Of a stretch of 64,000 bases of DNA, positions 49,969 to 58,167 are shown piece by piece. The position numbers and the translations under genes were made by a program. The notes beneath the pieces are model-generated. The model saw only the letters and a program-made list of their open reading frames with translations, made no database searches and had not been told where the DNA came from. Each line of letters starts with the position of its first letter. The first letter of the stretch is position 1. This stretch comes from CAZAPG01 sp964486935 (GTDB lineage: Bacteria > Chloroflexota > Anaerolineae > 4572-78 > J111): positions 29,902 to 93,901 of the forward strand of contig CAZAPG010000025.1 in the NCBI GenBank assembly GCA_964486935.1. The letters are read 5' to 3'.

Positions 49969-50843
49969 TTTGCGCCCCCTGGAGACTGGGTGGGATGCGT
50001 TTGTTTAAATGCGCCCAGCTCAAAACGCGCGGCTATCTCCCGGCAGTGAGAGGGGATAATCAAAATGTTGGGGTTGTGCCGGTGTAGTTGATGCAACCGG
50101 CGCAGCGTTTGGCGGTAAGCCTGGGGGTCGGCCAGAACCAGGTTGGCCAGGGGATGGGGCCAAACCAACTGCCGGTAGGCGCGGCTGTGCCAGCAGGCAT
50201 CGGCGGCCAAAAGAACCGGCCCCAGGTTTTCGGTGGGCAAAAACAGTCCCATTTGCCCGTGAGCGTGACCGGGCAGCGGCGCGGCCAGCAAATTTTCATC
50301 GCCCAACAGGGCAACGCCGCGCTCAAAGGGCCTGTATTCCGGGGAAAGTGGGACGGCTGCCTGCGGGTCAACCGGCCGCGAGCGCTGCTCAAAATTTGGG
50401 GGCAGCAGGCCGGGCAAAAACCCGGCGCGCAGGGCCTTTAAGCCGCGCCGGTGGCGCACGGCCCGGTAAGCCGAGTCAAAATAAATAAATGTGGCGTTTG
50501 GAAAATCCGGCAATCCGGCAATATGGTCGGCGTGAAAGTGGGAAATGATGATGTAGCGCACATCTGCGGCGGCAATGCCCAGGTTGTCAAGCTGTTGTTT
50601 GGCTGTTTCAGCCGGGCGCAGATGAACCGGCGTTATTTTGGCGTACAGGCTGTAGGGCAGGCGCCGGGTTTCGGTAAAGAAGCGGGGCGCGTAGCCGGTA
50701 TCAAATAAAATTGGCCCCAGCCGGGGGTGCTGAATCAACCCAACCAGCGCCGGAATCGGCACGCTTTTGCGCTGGCCGCCGCGCAGCAAAATAAATTCCG
50801 GGTGGGTGCAGTATCCGGTTGAGAGAAGCGTCAGCCTGATCAT
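49965..50843 (-). CDS. Metallo-beta-lactamase-fold hydrolase
   Basis: A 292-aa MBL-fold hydrolase with the metal-binding HFHADHIAG (HxHxDH) motif around residue 105, PGHAHGQMG (His) and a later Asp/His. It resembles N-acyl-homoserine-lactonase-like and other lactonase/thioesterase members; with KAS III and VOC neighbours it may hydrolyse a thioester or lactone. Start and stop overlap the neighbouring genes by 4 bp on both sides, so all three are translationally coupled. Confidence 0.88.
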   Translation of the reverse strand: MIRLTLLSTGYCTHPEFILLRGGQRKSVPIPALVGLIQHPRLGPILFDTGYAPRFFTETRRLPYSLYAKITPVHLRPAETAKQQLDNLGIAAADVRYIIISHFHADHIAGLPDFPNATFIYFDSAYRAVRHRRGLKALRAGFLPGLLPPNFEQRSRPVDPQAAVPLSPEYRPFERGVALLGDENLLAAPLPGHAHGQMGLFLPTENLGPVLLAADACWHSRAYRQLVWPHPLANLVLADPQAYRQTLRRLHQLHRHNPNILIIPSHCREIAARFELGAFKQTHPTQSPGGAK

Positions 50844-51691
50844 GGGGTGGTTAAAATCAGGCCATTTTGCGCCGGGTCGCGCAGCAGCAACCCTTCATCG
50901 CGTTCCTCAATTTCTACTCCGGCCTGGCGGGCGCGGCTGGCAACGCTGTTTAATTCCAACTCATCGGGCAGGCAGATGGTAAACCAGCGCAGCCCGACCG
51001 CGTTGGGTGGGGGCGGCGTTTTGCCGGCCCAGGTGTTGACGCCAATATGGTGGTGATATCCGCCGGCAGAGAGAAACGAGGCGCTGGGGCCGTAACGAAG
51101 TATCAAATCAAAGCCCAGGATATTGTGGTAAAAGGCTTCGGCCTGGGGGATGCTGGCTACGTGCAGATGAATGTGCCCCAGGGTGGTTTGGGGGTGCAGG
51201 CCGGGCCAATCTTCGGCATGGCCGTTCAGTTCGGCCAGAATTTCGTCGATGTCGAGCGGGTCGGTGGCCATTTGCAACTGGCCGTTTTGGTAGGGCCATT
51301 CGCTTTGGGGCCGGTCTCGATAAATCTCGATGCCGTTGCCGTCGGGGTCGGGCAAATAAATGGCTTCGCTCACCCAGTGGTCGGCAAAGCCCTGAACCGG
51401 CGCGCCGGTTTGGGCCAGGCGGCGCAGTGATTGGGCCAACTCTAACCGCGAGGGAACCAGCACGGCAAAATGGTACAGCCCGGTAGCGCCGGTAATAGCC
51501 CGCGCCTGCGGGCGCTCGGTTAAAACCAGCAGGTCGGCCTGACCGGCCCCCAGGTAGGCGGTATCATTTTGGCGGCGGTGCAACTGAAACCCCAGCGCCT
51601 GCCGGTAAAATTCCAGCGACCGCTCCATGTTGGTGATAATCAGGTGGACGTGGCCCAGCCTGGTTTGTGGATGAATGGATGGCGCGCTCAT
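50840..51691 (-). CDS. VOC-superfamily dioxygenase/glyoxalase-like protein (CatE-like)
   Basis: A 283-aa two-domain vicinal-oxygen-chelate protein. Domain 1 (about 8-130) starts GHVHLIITNMERSLEFYRQALGF and ends with DPDGNGIEIY; domain 2 (about 165-280) starts GHIHLHVASIPQAEAFYHNILGF and has HHHIGVNTWAG. The paired beta-alpha-beta-beta-beta units and metal-ligand histidines match CatE-like extradiol dioxygenases. The exact substrate is unknown. It lies 11 bp after the FabV-like gene. Confidence 0.86.
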   Translation of the reverse strand: MSAPSIHPQTRLGHVHLIITNMERSLEFYRQALGFQLHRRQNDTAYLGAGQADLLVLTERPQARAITGATGLYHFAVLVPSRLELAQSLRRLAQTGAPVQGFADHWVSEAIYLPDPDGNGIEIYRDRPQSEWPYQNGQLQMATDPLDIDEILAELNGHAEDWPGLHPQTTLGHIHLHVASIPQAEAFYHNILGFDLILRYGPSASFLSAGGYHHHIGVNTWAGKTPPPPNAVGLRWFTICLPDELELNSVASRARQAGVEIEERDEGLLLRDPAQNGLILTTP

Positions 51692-51702
51692 GGGATGTCC
51701 CT

Positions 51703-52848
51703 TTAACTCTGGTTGACCCAGTGTTTGTAGTAAAAATCGCTGTTTTCATCGTTGTTCAGGCGGGCAATCACCTCGTAAAACCACTCATCCAGGTGGGCGT
51801 CGTGGCTATCTAGCCGGGGGAAGGGATTATTGTAGCCTTGGGTCAAGGCTTTGCCTACCCGGTCGAGGGCGGCCACGGCCAGTTCCGGCACGCCTACCAT
51901 CCTGATGCCTTCTTTTTGCATGAGCTTTTCGCTCACATCGGCCATTGTCATGCCGCCGGGTATGAGCGGCAGGGCGCGCGTGCGCATCATGGGGTAGAAA
52001 ATGTCCATCACTATTTTTTTGCTGCCATAGGCCACGCGCGTCGCCTCTTGCAAAATATCCTTGGGCAGAAACAGGCTGGTGGAGTAAGCGCCCTGGCGGC
52101 CATACTCGCGTTTGCCGGGGTCGCGGCCAATTTTATCAAGGCTGCCGCGCCAGTCGGCAAATACGCTGGCCTCTACGGTAATGCCGTTATCTTCCAGCAC
52201 TTTGGGAAATTGCGCGGCCATCTCGCCCATAACAAATTTGGTAATTTCAATCTCCTTCTCACTGAGCGGGCGCAATTCCCACTGAAACAGGCCGTTTTCA
52301 TCCACATCTTTGACATACACCGGCGGCATCCCCGGCAGCAACCCCGATAGCGCCGCCGCCACCGTATTAAAATAAACAACGCGGTTGGCTCCGGCGGTTT
52401 TTAATGCCTCTAAAATATTCTCCAGTGGATTACCCTCCAGCGCCATGCCATCGTTAAGCCAGTGAAAGCGGTCGCCAAAACCGGCGGCTTCGGCCTGCGC
52501 TTGCATGGCCTTGCCCGTTTCAAAATTGAGCGAGCGCTTTAAATCTCGGCCCAAGACAGTTACGCTGGCGGCCTTGCCTGTGCCCAGCACGGCGGTGGCA
52601 AACGCGCCGCCAAGTCCGGGGCCGGTAGCGCCGGCCAGCAGAATGTGCCGCCCTTCCAGCCAATTTAAATTGTACTGGCCCGATTCGATGAGCGGTTTTT
52701 GGGTGGCCCAGTTGGCGATTAAAAGTTCTTGCGCTTCCTGGGGAAAAGCTTCGATCTCTTCTTTGGTGGGCCGGGTTAGCGGTGGCGCGCCCTCTTTAAT
52801 CGGCAGGCTGGGGTCTGGTGTGGCAAAAGGGCTGATTACGTCAGTCAT
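51703..52848 (-). CDS. Divergent FabV/Ter-like enoyl reductase
   Basis: A 381-aa protein with an N-terminal Rossmann nucleotide-binding loop (LLAGATGPGLGGAFATAVLG) as in FabV/trans-2-enoyl-CoA reductase, the block DVDENGLFQWELRPLSEKEIEITKFVMG that aligns with the FabV segment ending EQEIADTVTVMG, and a later KKIVMDIFYPMMRTRALPLIP equivalent to FabV KVVVMKALVTQ...IPVMPLY. The catalytic Tyr-x8-Lys motif is not clearly preserved (AYSTSLFLPKD), so activity may differ. It heads an operon with VOC, MBL-fold and KAS III genes and is divergent from the IclR regulator. Confidence 0.55.
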   Translation of the reverse strand: MTDVISPFATPDPSLPIKEGAPPLTRPTKEEIEAFPQEAQELLIANWATQKPLIESGQYNLNWLEGRHILLAGATGPGLGGAFATAVLGTGKAASVTVLGRDLKRSLNFETGKAMQAQAEAAGFGDRFHWLNDGMALEGNPLENILEALKTAGANRVVYFNTVAAALSGLLPGMPPVYVKDVDENGLFQWELRPLSEKEIEITKFVMGEMAAQFPKVLEDNGITVEASVFADWRGSLDKIGRDPGKREYGRQGAYSTSLFLPKDILQEATRVAYGSKKIVMDIFYPMMRTRALPLIPGGMTMADVSEKLMQKEGIRMVGVPELAVAALDRVGKALTQGYNNPFPRLDSHDAHLDEWFYEVIARLNNDENSDFYYKHWVNQS

Positions 52849-53058
52849 AACTTACCTCGTTTCTTTTTTAGTGATGGGTGCTTGAAGATGAGCCGATGAC
52901 AGGCCGGAGCCGGCGCTCCAATCTTCAAACGAATTTGATTTTAGCACGAACAGCCCGTAGATGCTACTTGCGCCGGGGCTATCGCCTGTTCAAACCCCCA
53001 GCCGGAGAGAAAGTTTCTGCCATAATCAGAGATTTTGGGATTTTAACGGATTTTGCAT

Positions 53059-53086
53059 TTGACATATCAAAAATTACACCTATAAT
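53059..53086 (+). promoter_or_regulatory. Promoter of the IclR regulator gene
   Basis: TTGACA (53059-53064), 16 bp, TATAAT (53081-53086): two perfect hexamers with 16-bp spacing. Start near 53093. Confidence 0.85.
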
Positions 53087-53106
53087 AGTTTCACTCCAAG
53101 AAACTA
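53086..53106. promoter_or_regulatory. TAGTTTC-N7-GAAACTA operator over the IclR start site
   Basis: Seven-base inverted arms with a seven-base spacer cover the predicted start. The half-site pattern TTTC...GAAA fits sites of IclR-family proteins, suggesting autoregulation and control of the divergent operon. Confidence 0.6.
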
Positions 53107-53162
53107 ATTTTCTCAGAATGAAATTATAACATCGGCGTTAGGAAAACATTTCTCTGATTATT

Positions 53163-53960
53163 ATGACGGACTCCTCTACCACCTCGGCTTATCACGTAGA
53201 GAGTTTAGCCCGTGGTCTTTCTGTTTTATCGGCCTTTTCCGAAGAGAGACCCGCTCTCAGCCTGACGGATATATCTGAACTGCTGCAATTGAATAAAACC
53301 ACCGCCTTTCGGTTGCTGGCCACCCTGGAGTCATTAGGGTATCTTCAACGCGATGAGCAAACCAAGCTGTACCAGCCCGCCCTGGAGGTTTTGCGCCTTG
53401 GTTTTGTGGTGCTCAACGGCCTGGAAGTGAGACAGGTAGCCGCGCCCTATTTACGCAAACTGGTTGAAGAGATTGAGGAAACGGTGAATCTGGCCGTGCT
53501 CGACCATCACGAGGTAATCTACATTGACCGCGTGGGCAGCAAACATATGCTCAATGTCTATCGACCCGTTGGCTCGCGGCTGCCGGCCTACTGCACCTCT
53601 ACCGGAAAATCGCTGCTGGCCTTTTTGCCCGCCGATAAGCTGGACGCCGTTTTAGAGGCCACAACCTGGGTAAACTACACCGAGACCACCCTGGCCACGC
53701 CCGAAGCTCTACAACAAAATCTGGAGTTGGTGCGCCAGCGCGGTTTTGCCGATAGCAACGGCGAGATGTTTCCCGAACTGCGGGCCGTGGCGGCCCCCAT
53801 TCGCCAGTATGATGGCCAGGTGATTGCAACGGTCAATATTTCGGTGCCGTCGCATCGGGTGTCGCACCAAAACCTGCTTGACACTTTTGGCCCCAAAGTC
53901 ATCGAATCGGCCCGGCAAATTTCAAAAGCGTTGGGCTACAACATTAAACGCAACGTATAA
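53163..53960 (+). CDS. IclR-family transcriptional regulator
   Basis: A 265-aa regulator: winged helix-turn-helix (residues about 10-70, LSLTDISELLQLNKTTAFRLLATLESLGYLQRD) and IclR effector-binding domain (about 85-255, YCTSTGKSLLAFLP, AVAAPIRQYDGQVIATVNIS). IclR proteins control catabolic genes in response to small organic acids. No clear ribosome-binding site precedes the ATG. The gene is in front of the liv-type transporter (164 bp) and divergent from the FabV-like operon; it may control either. Confidence 0.93.
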   Translation: MTDSSTTSAYHVESLARGLSVLSAFSEERPALSLTDISELLQLNKTTAFRLLATLESLGYLQRDEQTKLYQPALEVLRLGFVVLNGLEVRQVAAPYLRKLVEEIEETVNLAVLDHHEVIYIDRVGSKHMLNVYRPVGSRLPAYCTSTGKSLLAFLPADKLDAVLEATTWVNYTETTLATPEALQQNLELVRQRGFADSNGEMFPELRAVAAPIRQYDGQVIATVNISVPSHRVSHQNLLDTFGPKVIESARQISKALGYNIKRNV

Positions 53961-54123
53961 CCCCAAACTTGCTGGCGTAACGCAATTGGTGAGCCGGCCA
54001 ACTCACACTTTGCGTTTAACGCCTCAGTTAGCGCAGAAAGGAGGAATGACCCCGCCAAAGCTAAAAGCAAATTACCCGCTATCAGAATCAAAAGTAATTA
54101 GCAAACCAAGGAGGACGAATATC

Positions 54124-55590
54124 GTGAAGAAGTATGCAATTTTATTGTTGGTTGCCTTAATGTTGGCCGTGCCGGCGGCTTCCGGGGCTGCGCCGCTGTA
54201 TCAGGGGCAAGATTATGTGGTTCAGGCTGATGACTGGTTGAGCAAGCTGGCAGACAAGTTTTTAGGCGATGTGCTGGCTTACCCGGCCATTACCTACTAC
54301 ACCAACCAGAAAAACGCCGAGGATGACAGCTACGCCAAAATTACCGATTCTAACCTGATTGAAGTTGGCCAAAAGCTCTACATCCCCACCCAAGACGAGG
54401 CCCAGGCTTATTTTGATACCAGTTCCGAAAGTTTTGGCAGCGGTACTATTAAAATTGGCGCGCTGGCCCCGCTGTCTGCGCCCGGTTCCGTAACCGGCGG
54501 CGAGGCCATGAAGGCCGCTTTTGAAATTGCCCTGGAAGAAATTAACGCTGCCGGCGGCGTACTGGGCCAGCCGGCTGAGCTGGTGCTGGTAGATACCGAG
54601 GGCCTGCCGGAGCGCGGCACCGCCGCCATGGAACGGCTGATTAACCAGGAAGGCGTGGTCGGCGTGGTTGGCGAGTACCACAGCGCAGTAGGGTTGACAG
54701 CCAAAGAAGTGGCTCACGCAAACCACATTCCCATTGTCTTTTCAGAAACCTGGAACGACGACATCACCGCCGTGCAATACCCCGAAGTTTTCCGCGTCGC
54801 GCCGCTCTCGTCAGAAGTGGCCTCGGTACACGTCAGGTTTATGGTATCGCTGGGCGTGCAAAAAGTTGTCATTATGACCGAGAACACCGGCTACGGCATC
54901 CCGGCGGCTGAGTCAACCACCGAAGAGCTGAATGAGTTAGGCATTGAGTCTGTTACCTTTTCTGCCGATTTGGGGACTCAGGATTTCTCCGGTATCGTCG
55001 AACGCATCAAGGCTGAAAACCCGGAACTGATTCTGGTGTTGCTTACCGGCGAAACCTCTTACAACTTCCAGCAGCAGGCCGCCGAAGCCGGCATTGGCCC
55101 GCAAGATGTTACCATGATTTGCAACCAGGTAGCCCGCGACAGCGAGGCGTTTTGGTCTAACGTGCCGGATGGCAACCTGTGCATTTACACTGTTATTGGC
55201 CTGCCCCGCGCTCTGTATACCGATGAAACCACCGCCTTTGTTGAAAAATACACCGCCAAAACAGGCCGGGCCGAAGCCGAATCTTACGCTATGGAAGCTT
55301 ACGACTCCTTAAAGCTGATGGCCCAGGCCATTAACGAGGCCGGTTCCACCGACCCCGACGCCATCATCAGCGCTCTTGAAAACATTAACTATGCCGGCGC
55401 TTTGGGTAACATCACCTTTCCCTATGGTACGCACAACCCCATTCCCGAAGGGGTTGACGCCAAGTGGTGGCATCAATTCCCGGACCCGGCTGTAACTCTG
55501 GTGCAATATCAGGAGCCGGGCCAATCCTCGGCTGATGCGCCGGTGGTCTTTCCCGACACCTATCAAACCGCCGATTTGATCAGACCTTAG
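54124..55590 (+). CDS. LysM-fused branched-chain-amino-acid-type ABC substrate-binding protein
   Basis: A 488-aa secreted binding protein. Residues 1-22 are a signal peptide (MKKYAILLLVALMLAVPAAS), without a lipobox Cys. A LysM domain (29-88, YVVQADDWLSKLADKFLGD...VGQKLYIP) follows, then a linker and a type I periplasmic-binding-protein domain (about 108-488, IKIGALAPLSAPGSVTGGEAMKAAFEIALEEINAAGG). The start GTG at 54124 has AAGGAGG nine bases upstream; the long frame from 53824 is rejected. It feeds the downstream LivHMGF-like transporter. LysM suggests tethering to peptidoglycan instead of a lipid anchor. Confidence 0.9.
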   Translation: MKKYAILLLVALMLAVPAASGAAPLYQGQDYVVQADDWLSKLADKFLGDVLAYPAITYYTNQKNAEDDSYAKITDSNLIEVGQKLYIPTQDEAQAYFDTSSESFGSGTIKIGALAPLSAPGSVTGGEAMKAAFEIALEEINAAGGVLGQPAELVLVDTEGLPERGTAAMERLINQEGVVGVVGEYHSAVGLTAKEVAHANHIPIVFSETWNDDITAVQYPEVFRVAPLSSEVASVHVRFMVSLGVQKVVIMTENTGYGIPAAESTTEELNELGIESVTFSADLGTQDFSGIVERIKAENPELILVLLTGETSYNFQQQAAEAGIGPQDVTMICNQVARDSEAFWSNVPDGNLCIYTVIGLPRALYTDETTAFVEKYTAKTGRAEAESYAMEAYDSLKLMAQAINEAGSTDPDAIISALENINYAGALGNITFPYGTHNPIPEGVDAKWWHQFPDPAVTLVQYQEPGQSSADAPVVFPDTYQTADLIRP

Positions 55591-55660
55591 TAACTAAGTT
55601 CCAGGCATTAACATCCGGCCGGAGATTGTACCCGGCACAGGGGAAAATGCTCATGGTTTG

Positions 55661-55711
55661 GGGTTCAGAGTTGAGGATTGCCTTTGGCAAGAACTCTGAA
55701 CCCTGAACTGA
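55661..55711. repeat. Inverted repeat of the GAACTCTGAACCCTGAACT family
   Basis: GGGTTCAGAGTT (55661-55672) pairs exactly with AACTCTGAACCC (55692-55703). The right arm and its 3' flank match the element at 10095-10111. In both places it sits just before the ribosome-binding site of the next gene. Confidence 0.8.
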
Positions 55712-55747
55712 TGAACTGACAAACTATTTTCATACATAGGAAGCTGT

Positions 55748-56989
55748 ATGGAACACCCTTCAATCTTTATTTGGGCGCTGCTGTGGATAATTGGCTGGGG
55801 TACGGTTGGCGCAGTGGTTACGCCCCGAATTTACTCGCGCAAAGATTTGGAAATTTCGCAAGCGGGTTTTGCCGGGGCGGTTGCCGGCGCGGCCGGCGGC
55901 CCCATCTTGTTGATATTACTCTGGTATTTGACTCCCAAAATCAGTTGGCGCTGGATTGCCTTTCCGGCAGTGTTGATTGCGCTCATTTTTGCGGCGTCGT
56001 TTGCTGCCGCCGACCCTGACAATTTGTGCGTTACTAACGGCGCTTTTGTGATTACCCAAATTGTTAACGGCCTGGTGATTGGCGTGATCTACGGATTGAT
56101 GGCCTTGGGGCTTACCCTTATTTTCTCCATTTTAGGCGTTGTTAGTTTTGCCCACGGCGAATTCTACATGCTGGGGGGGATGGTGGTATACTATATCTCT
56201 ACCATCTGGTTTCCGGGGGTTAACCCGTTTGTGGCCCTGGCTGGGGCGGCCCTGGCCACCTTTGCCATTGGCGCTATTTTTGAACGTATTTTTTTGCAGG
56301 CCATGAACACGGGGCAGGTAGAACGCCCCGGCGAGTACGCCATTTTGGTTACGTTTGGGCTGGCTTTCTTCTTACAGTATTTCACCCTGGCCCTGGTTGG
56401 CTCTAGCCCTAAAAAAGTGAGCCGCTTTATCGAATACCCTGATATCAATATTCCTTCTGGCGCGGAAGACCCCGCAATTCGCATGTCGGCCAGCACCTTT
56501 AACATTTTTGATATTACTATCTCCTCCACCCGGATAACAGCCGCCATGATTGCGGTAGTGTTGCTGCTTTTTTTGATGTGGTTTTTATACCGCACCTGGA
56601 CAGGCAAGGCCCTGCGAGCCGTTAGCGAAGACCGGCAGGCCGCTGCCGTAACCGGCATTAACCCCAATAATATGAATACCCTGGCCTTTGGGCTGGGGGC
56701 CATGCTGGCCGGGTTGTCGGGGGCATCGCTGGTGCAGGTGTTTTCATGGGTGCCGTGGGTCGGCGTTCAGGCGTCGGGCCGCTCGTTTGTGATTATTGTG
56801 CTTGGCGGCATGGGGTCGCTGCCCGGCGCGTTTGTAGGCGGGCTAATTGTCGGCCTGGTTGAAGCCCTTGGCGCCGGCTGCATCCCCGACCCGCAGCGGG
56901 CTGCCGCTTACATTCCGGCCTATGGTATGGTCATCCTTACCCTGGTGTTGCTGCTAAAACCAACCGGTCTTTTTGGGAGAGAATTATGA
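55748..56989 (+). CDS. livH: LivH-type ABC permease
   Basis: A 413-aa permease of the branched-chain-amino-acid ABC family. The LivH core (residues about 95-410) has IYGLMALGLTLIFSILGVVSFAHGEFYMLGG, EDRQAAAVTGIN and LPGAFVGGLIVGLVEALG. An N-terminal extension of about 90 residues adds two or more hydrophobic segments (FIWALLWIIGWGTVGAV, GPILLILLWYL), longer than usual LivH. Stop overlaps the next start (ATGA). Confidence 0.92.
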   Translation: MEHPSIFIWALLWIIGWGTVGAVVTPRIYSRKDLEISQAGFAGAVAGAAGGPILLILLWYLTPKISWRWIAFPAVLIALIFAASFAAADPDNLCVTNGAFVITQIVNGLVIGVIYGLMALGLTLIFSILGVVSFAHGEFYMLGGMVVYYISTIWFPGVNPFVALAGAALATFAIGAIFERIFLQAMNTGQVERPGEYAILVTFGLAFFLQYFTLALVGSSPKKVSRFIEYPDINIPSGAEDPAIRMSASTFNIFDITISSTRITAAMIAVVLLLFLMWFLYRTWTGKALRAVSEDRQAAAVTGINPNNMNTLAFGLGAMLAGLSGASLVQVFSWVPWVGVQASGRSFVIIVLGGMGSLPGAFVGGLIVGLVEALGAGCIPDPQRAAAYIPAYGMVILTLVLLLKPTGLFGREL

Positions 56990-58167
56990 ACAACCGTACC
57001 CGACTGGCCTGGGGACTGTCTATACTGGGGGTTTTGCTGCTGCTTGTGGCCCCGGTCGGTTTGCAATCAAACCCTTATATGATGCACATTGCCACCATTG
57101 CCTTTTTCTATGCTATTTTGGCCTCAAGCTGGTCATTATTGGCCGGATATGCCGGTCAATTTTCATTTGCCCATATGGCGTTTATGGCTATTGGCGGCTA
57201 TACTGCCGGGCTGGTTGGAAAATTTATCCGCTTCACCACCGTGCCTACCGAAACCTGCTCAGAAATATGGCTGGGCAATATCTGGCTGGTCTTTTTGAAT
57301 GTGACCGGCCCCAACTGCCTGGATGCCGCCGCCGATACCCTGGCCCACGCCGGGGTTTTTAGAATGCCGCCGCTGGTTGGGATTATTGCAGGCATTATTA
57401 TGGGCGGCGTGTTTGGTTTTTTGGTGGGGGTGCTGGTGCTGCGCCTGCGGCGAACCTACCTGGCGCTGTTCACCATTGGCTTTTCAGAAATTGTGCGTAT
57501 TGCCCTTAACGCCGAAATTGATTTAACCGATGGCCCCAACGGGCTGGAGTTGCTGCCGCTTTTTCCCGGCGGGTTCCATCTGTTCGGCTTTAGTTTTGGC
57601 CCCGCCGATAAAACCCCACCCTACTACGCCATGCTGCTGGTATTTTTAGTTTCGATGGGGCTAATGTACTGGCTGGCCTCGTCACGGTTTGGCCTGTTCA
57701 TTCGCGCCCTGCGCGAGGACCAGGAGGCCGCCGCCGCCCTGGGAGTCCACGTTGTGCGCTACAAGGTGCTGGTGTTTGTCATCACCAGTATGATTGCCGC
57801 CGCCGCCGGGGGCGTCTTTGCCCACTTTATTGGGGTGGTGACGCCCAACATTTTGCTAATTTTGCAAATGAGTCTGGTCATTGCTATGGCCGTTATCGGC
57901 GGATTAGAAAGCCTGGTAGGCGCGGCCGTCGGAGCCATCATCATTGAATTTGCCCTTGAATTTCTGCGAACCAGTTTTGTCATCGGCCCGGTTGAGGTAG
58001 ATATGACCACCTGGCGGCTGGTCTTTTTTGGATTACTGCTCATGCTCACCCTGCGCTTTTGGAACAACGGCCTGATTTACCCCGTCATTCAATGGTTTAC
58101 CCGGGGCGGCTTTGAGCAAGAAACCGTCGCCAAGCGACAACAGGCCGTAGCCGAGGTGGAAGCATGA
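56986..58167 (+). CDS. livM: LivM-type ABC permease
   Basis: A 393-aa second permease with about ten hydrophobic segments, IAFFYAILASSWSLLAGYAGQFSFAHMAFMAIGGY near the N-terminus and REDQEAAAALGVHVVRYKVLVFVITSMIAAAAGG. A loop of about 35 residues with two cysteines follows the third segment (TCSEIW, NCLD). It overlaps LivH by 4 bp and LivG by 4 bp, so the three are translationally coupled. Confidence 0.93.
   Translation: MNNRTRLAWGLSILGVLLLLVAPVGLQSNPYMMHIATIAFFYAILASSWSLLAGYAGQFSFAHMAFMAIGGYTAGLVGKFIRFTTVPTETCSEIWLGNIWLVFLNVTGPNCLDAAADTLAHAGVFRMPPLVGIIAGIIMGGVFGFLVGVLVLRLRRTYLALFTIGFSEIVRIALNAEIDLTDGPNGLELLPLFPGGFHLFGFSFGPADKTPPYYAMLLVFLVSMGLMYWLASSRFGLFIRALREDQEAAAALGVHVVRYKVLVFVITSMIAAAAGGVFAHFIGVVTPNILLILQMSLVIAMAVIGGLESLVGAAVGAIIIEFALEFLRTSFVIGPVEVDMTTWRLVFFGLLLMLTLRFWNNGLIYPVIQWFTRGGFEQETVAKRQQAVAEVEA

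Larger units (their letters stand above)
52849..53162. other. 314-bp divergent control region between the FabV-like and IclR genes
   Basis: Contains the IclR promoter and operator-like palindromes listed separately. No RNA gene seen. A promoter for the minus-strand operon must also lie here but no convincing pair of hexamers was found. Confidence 0.5.

Noticed and set aside
53824..54123. 100-residue N-terminal extension of the ABC binding protein
   Set aside because: Overlaps the IclR gene in another frame; signal peptide and ribosome-binding site fix the start at GTG 54124.
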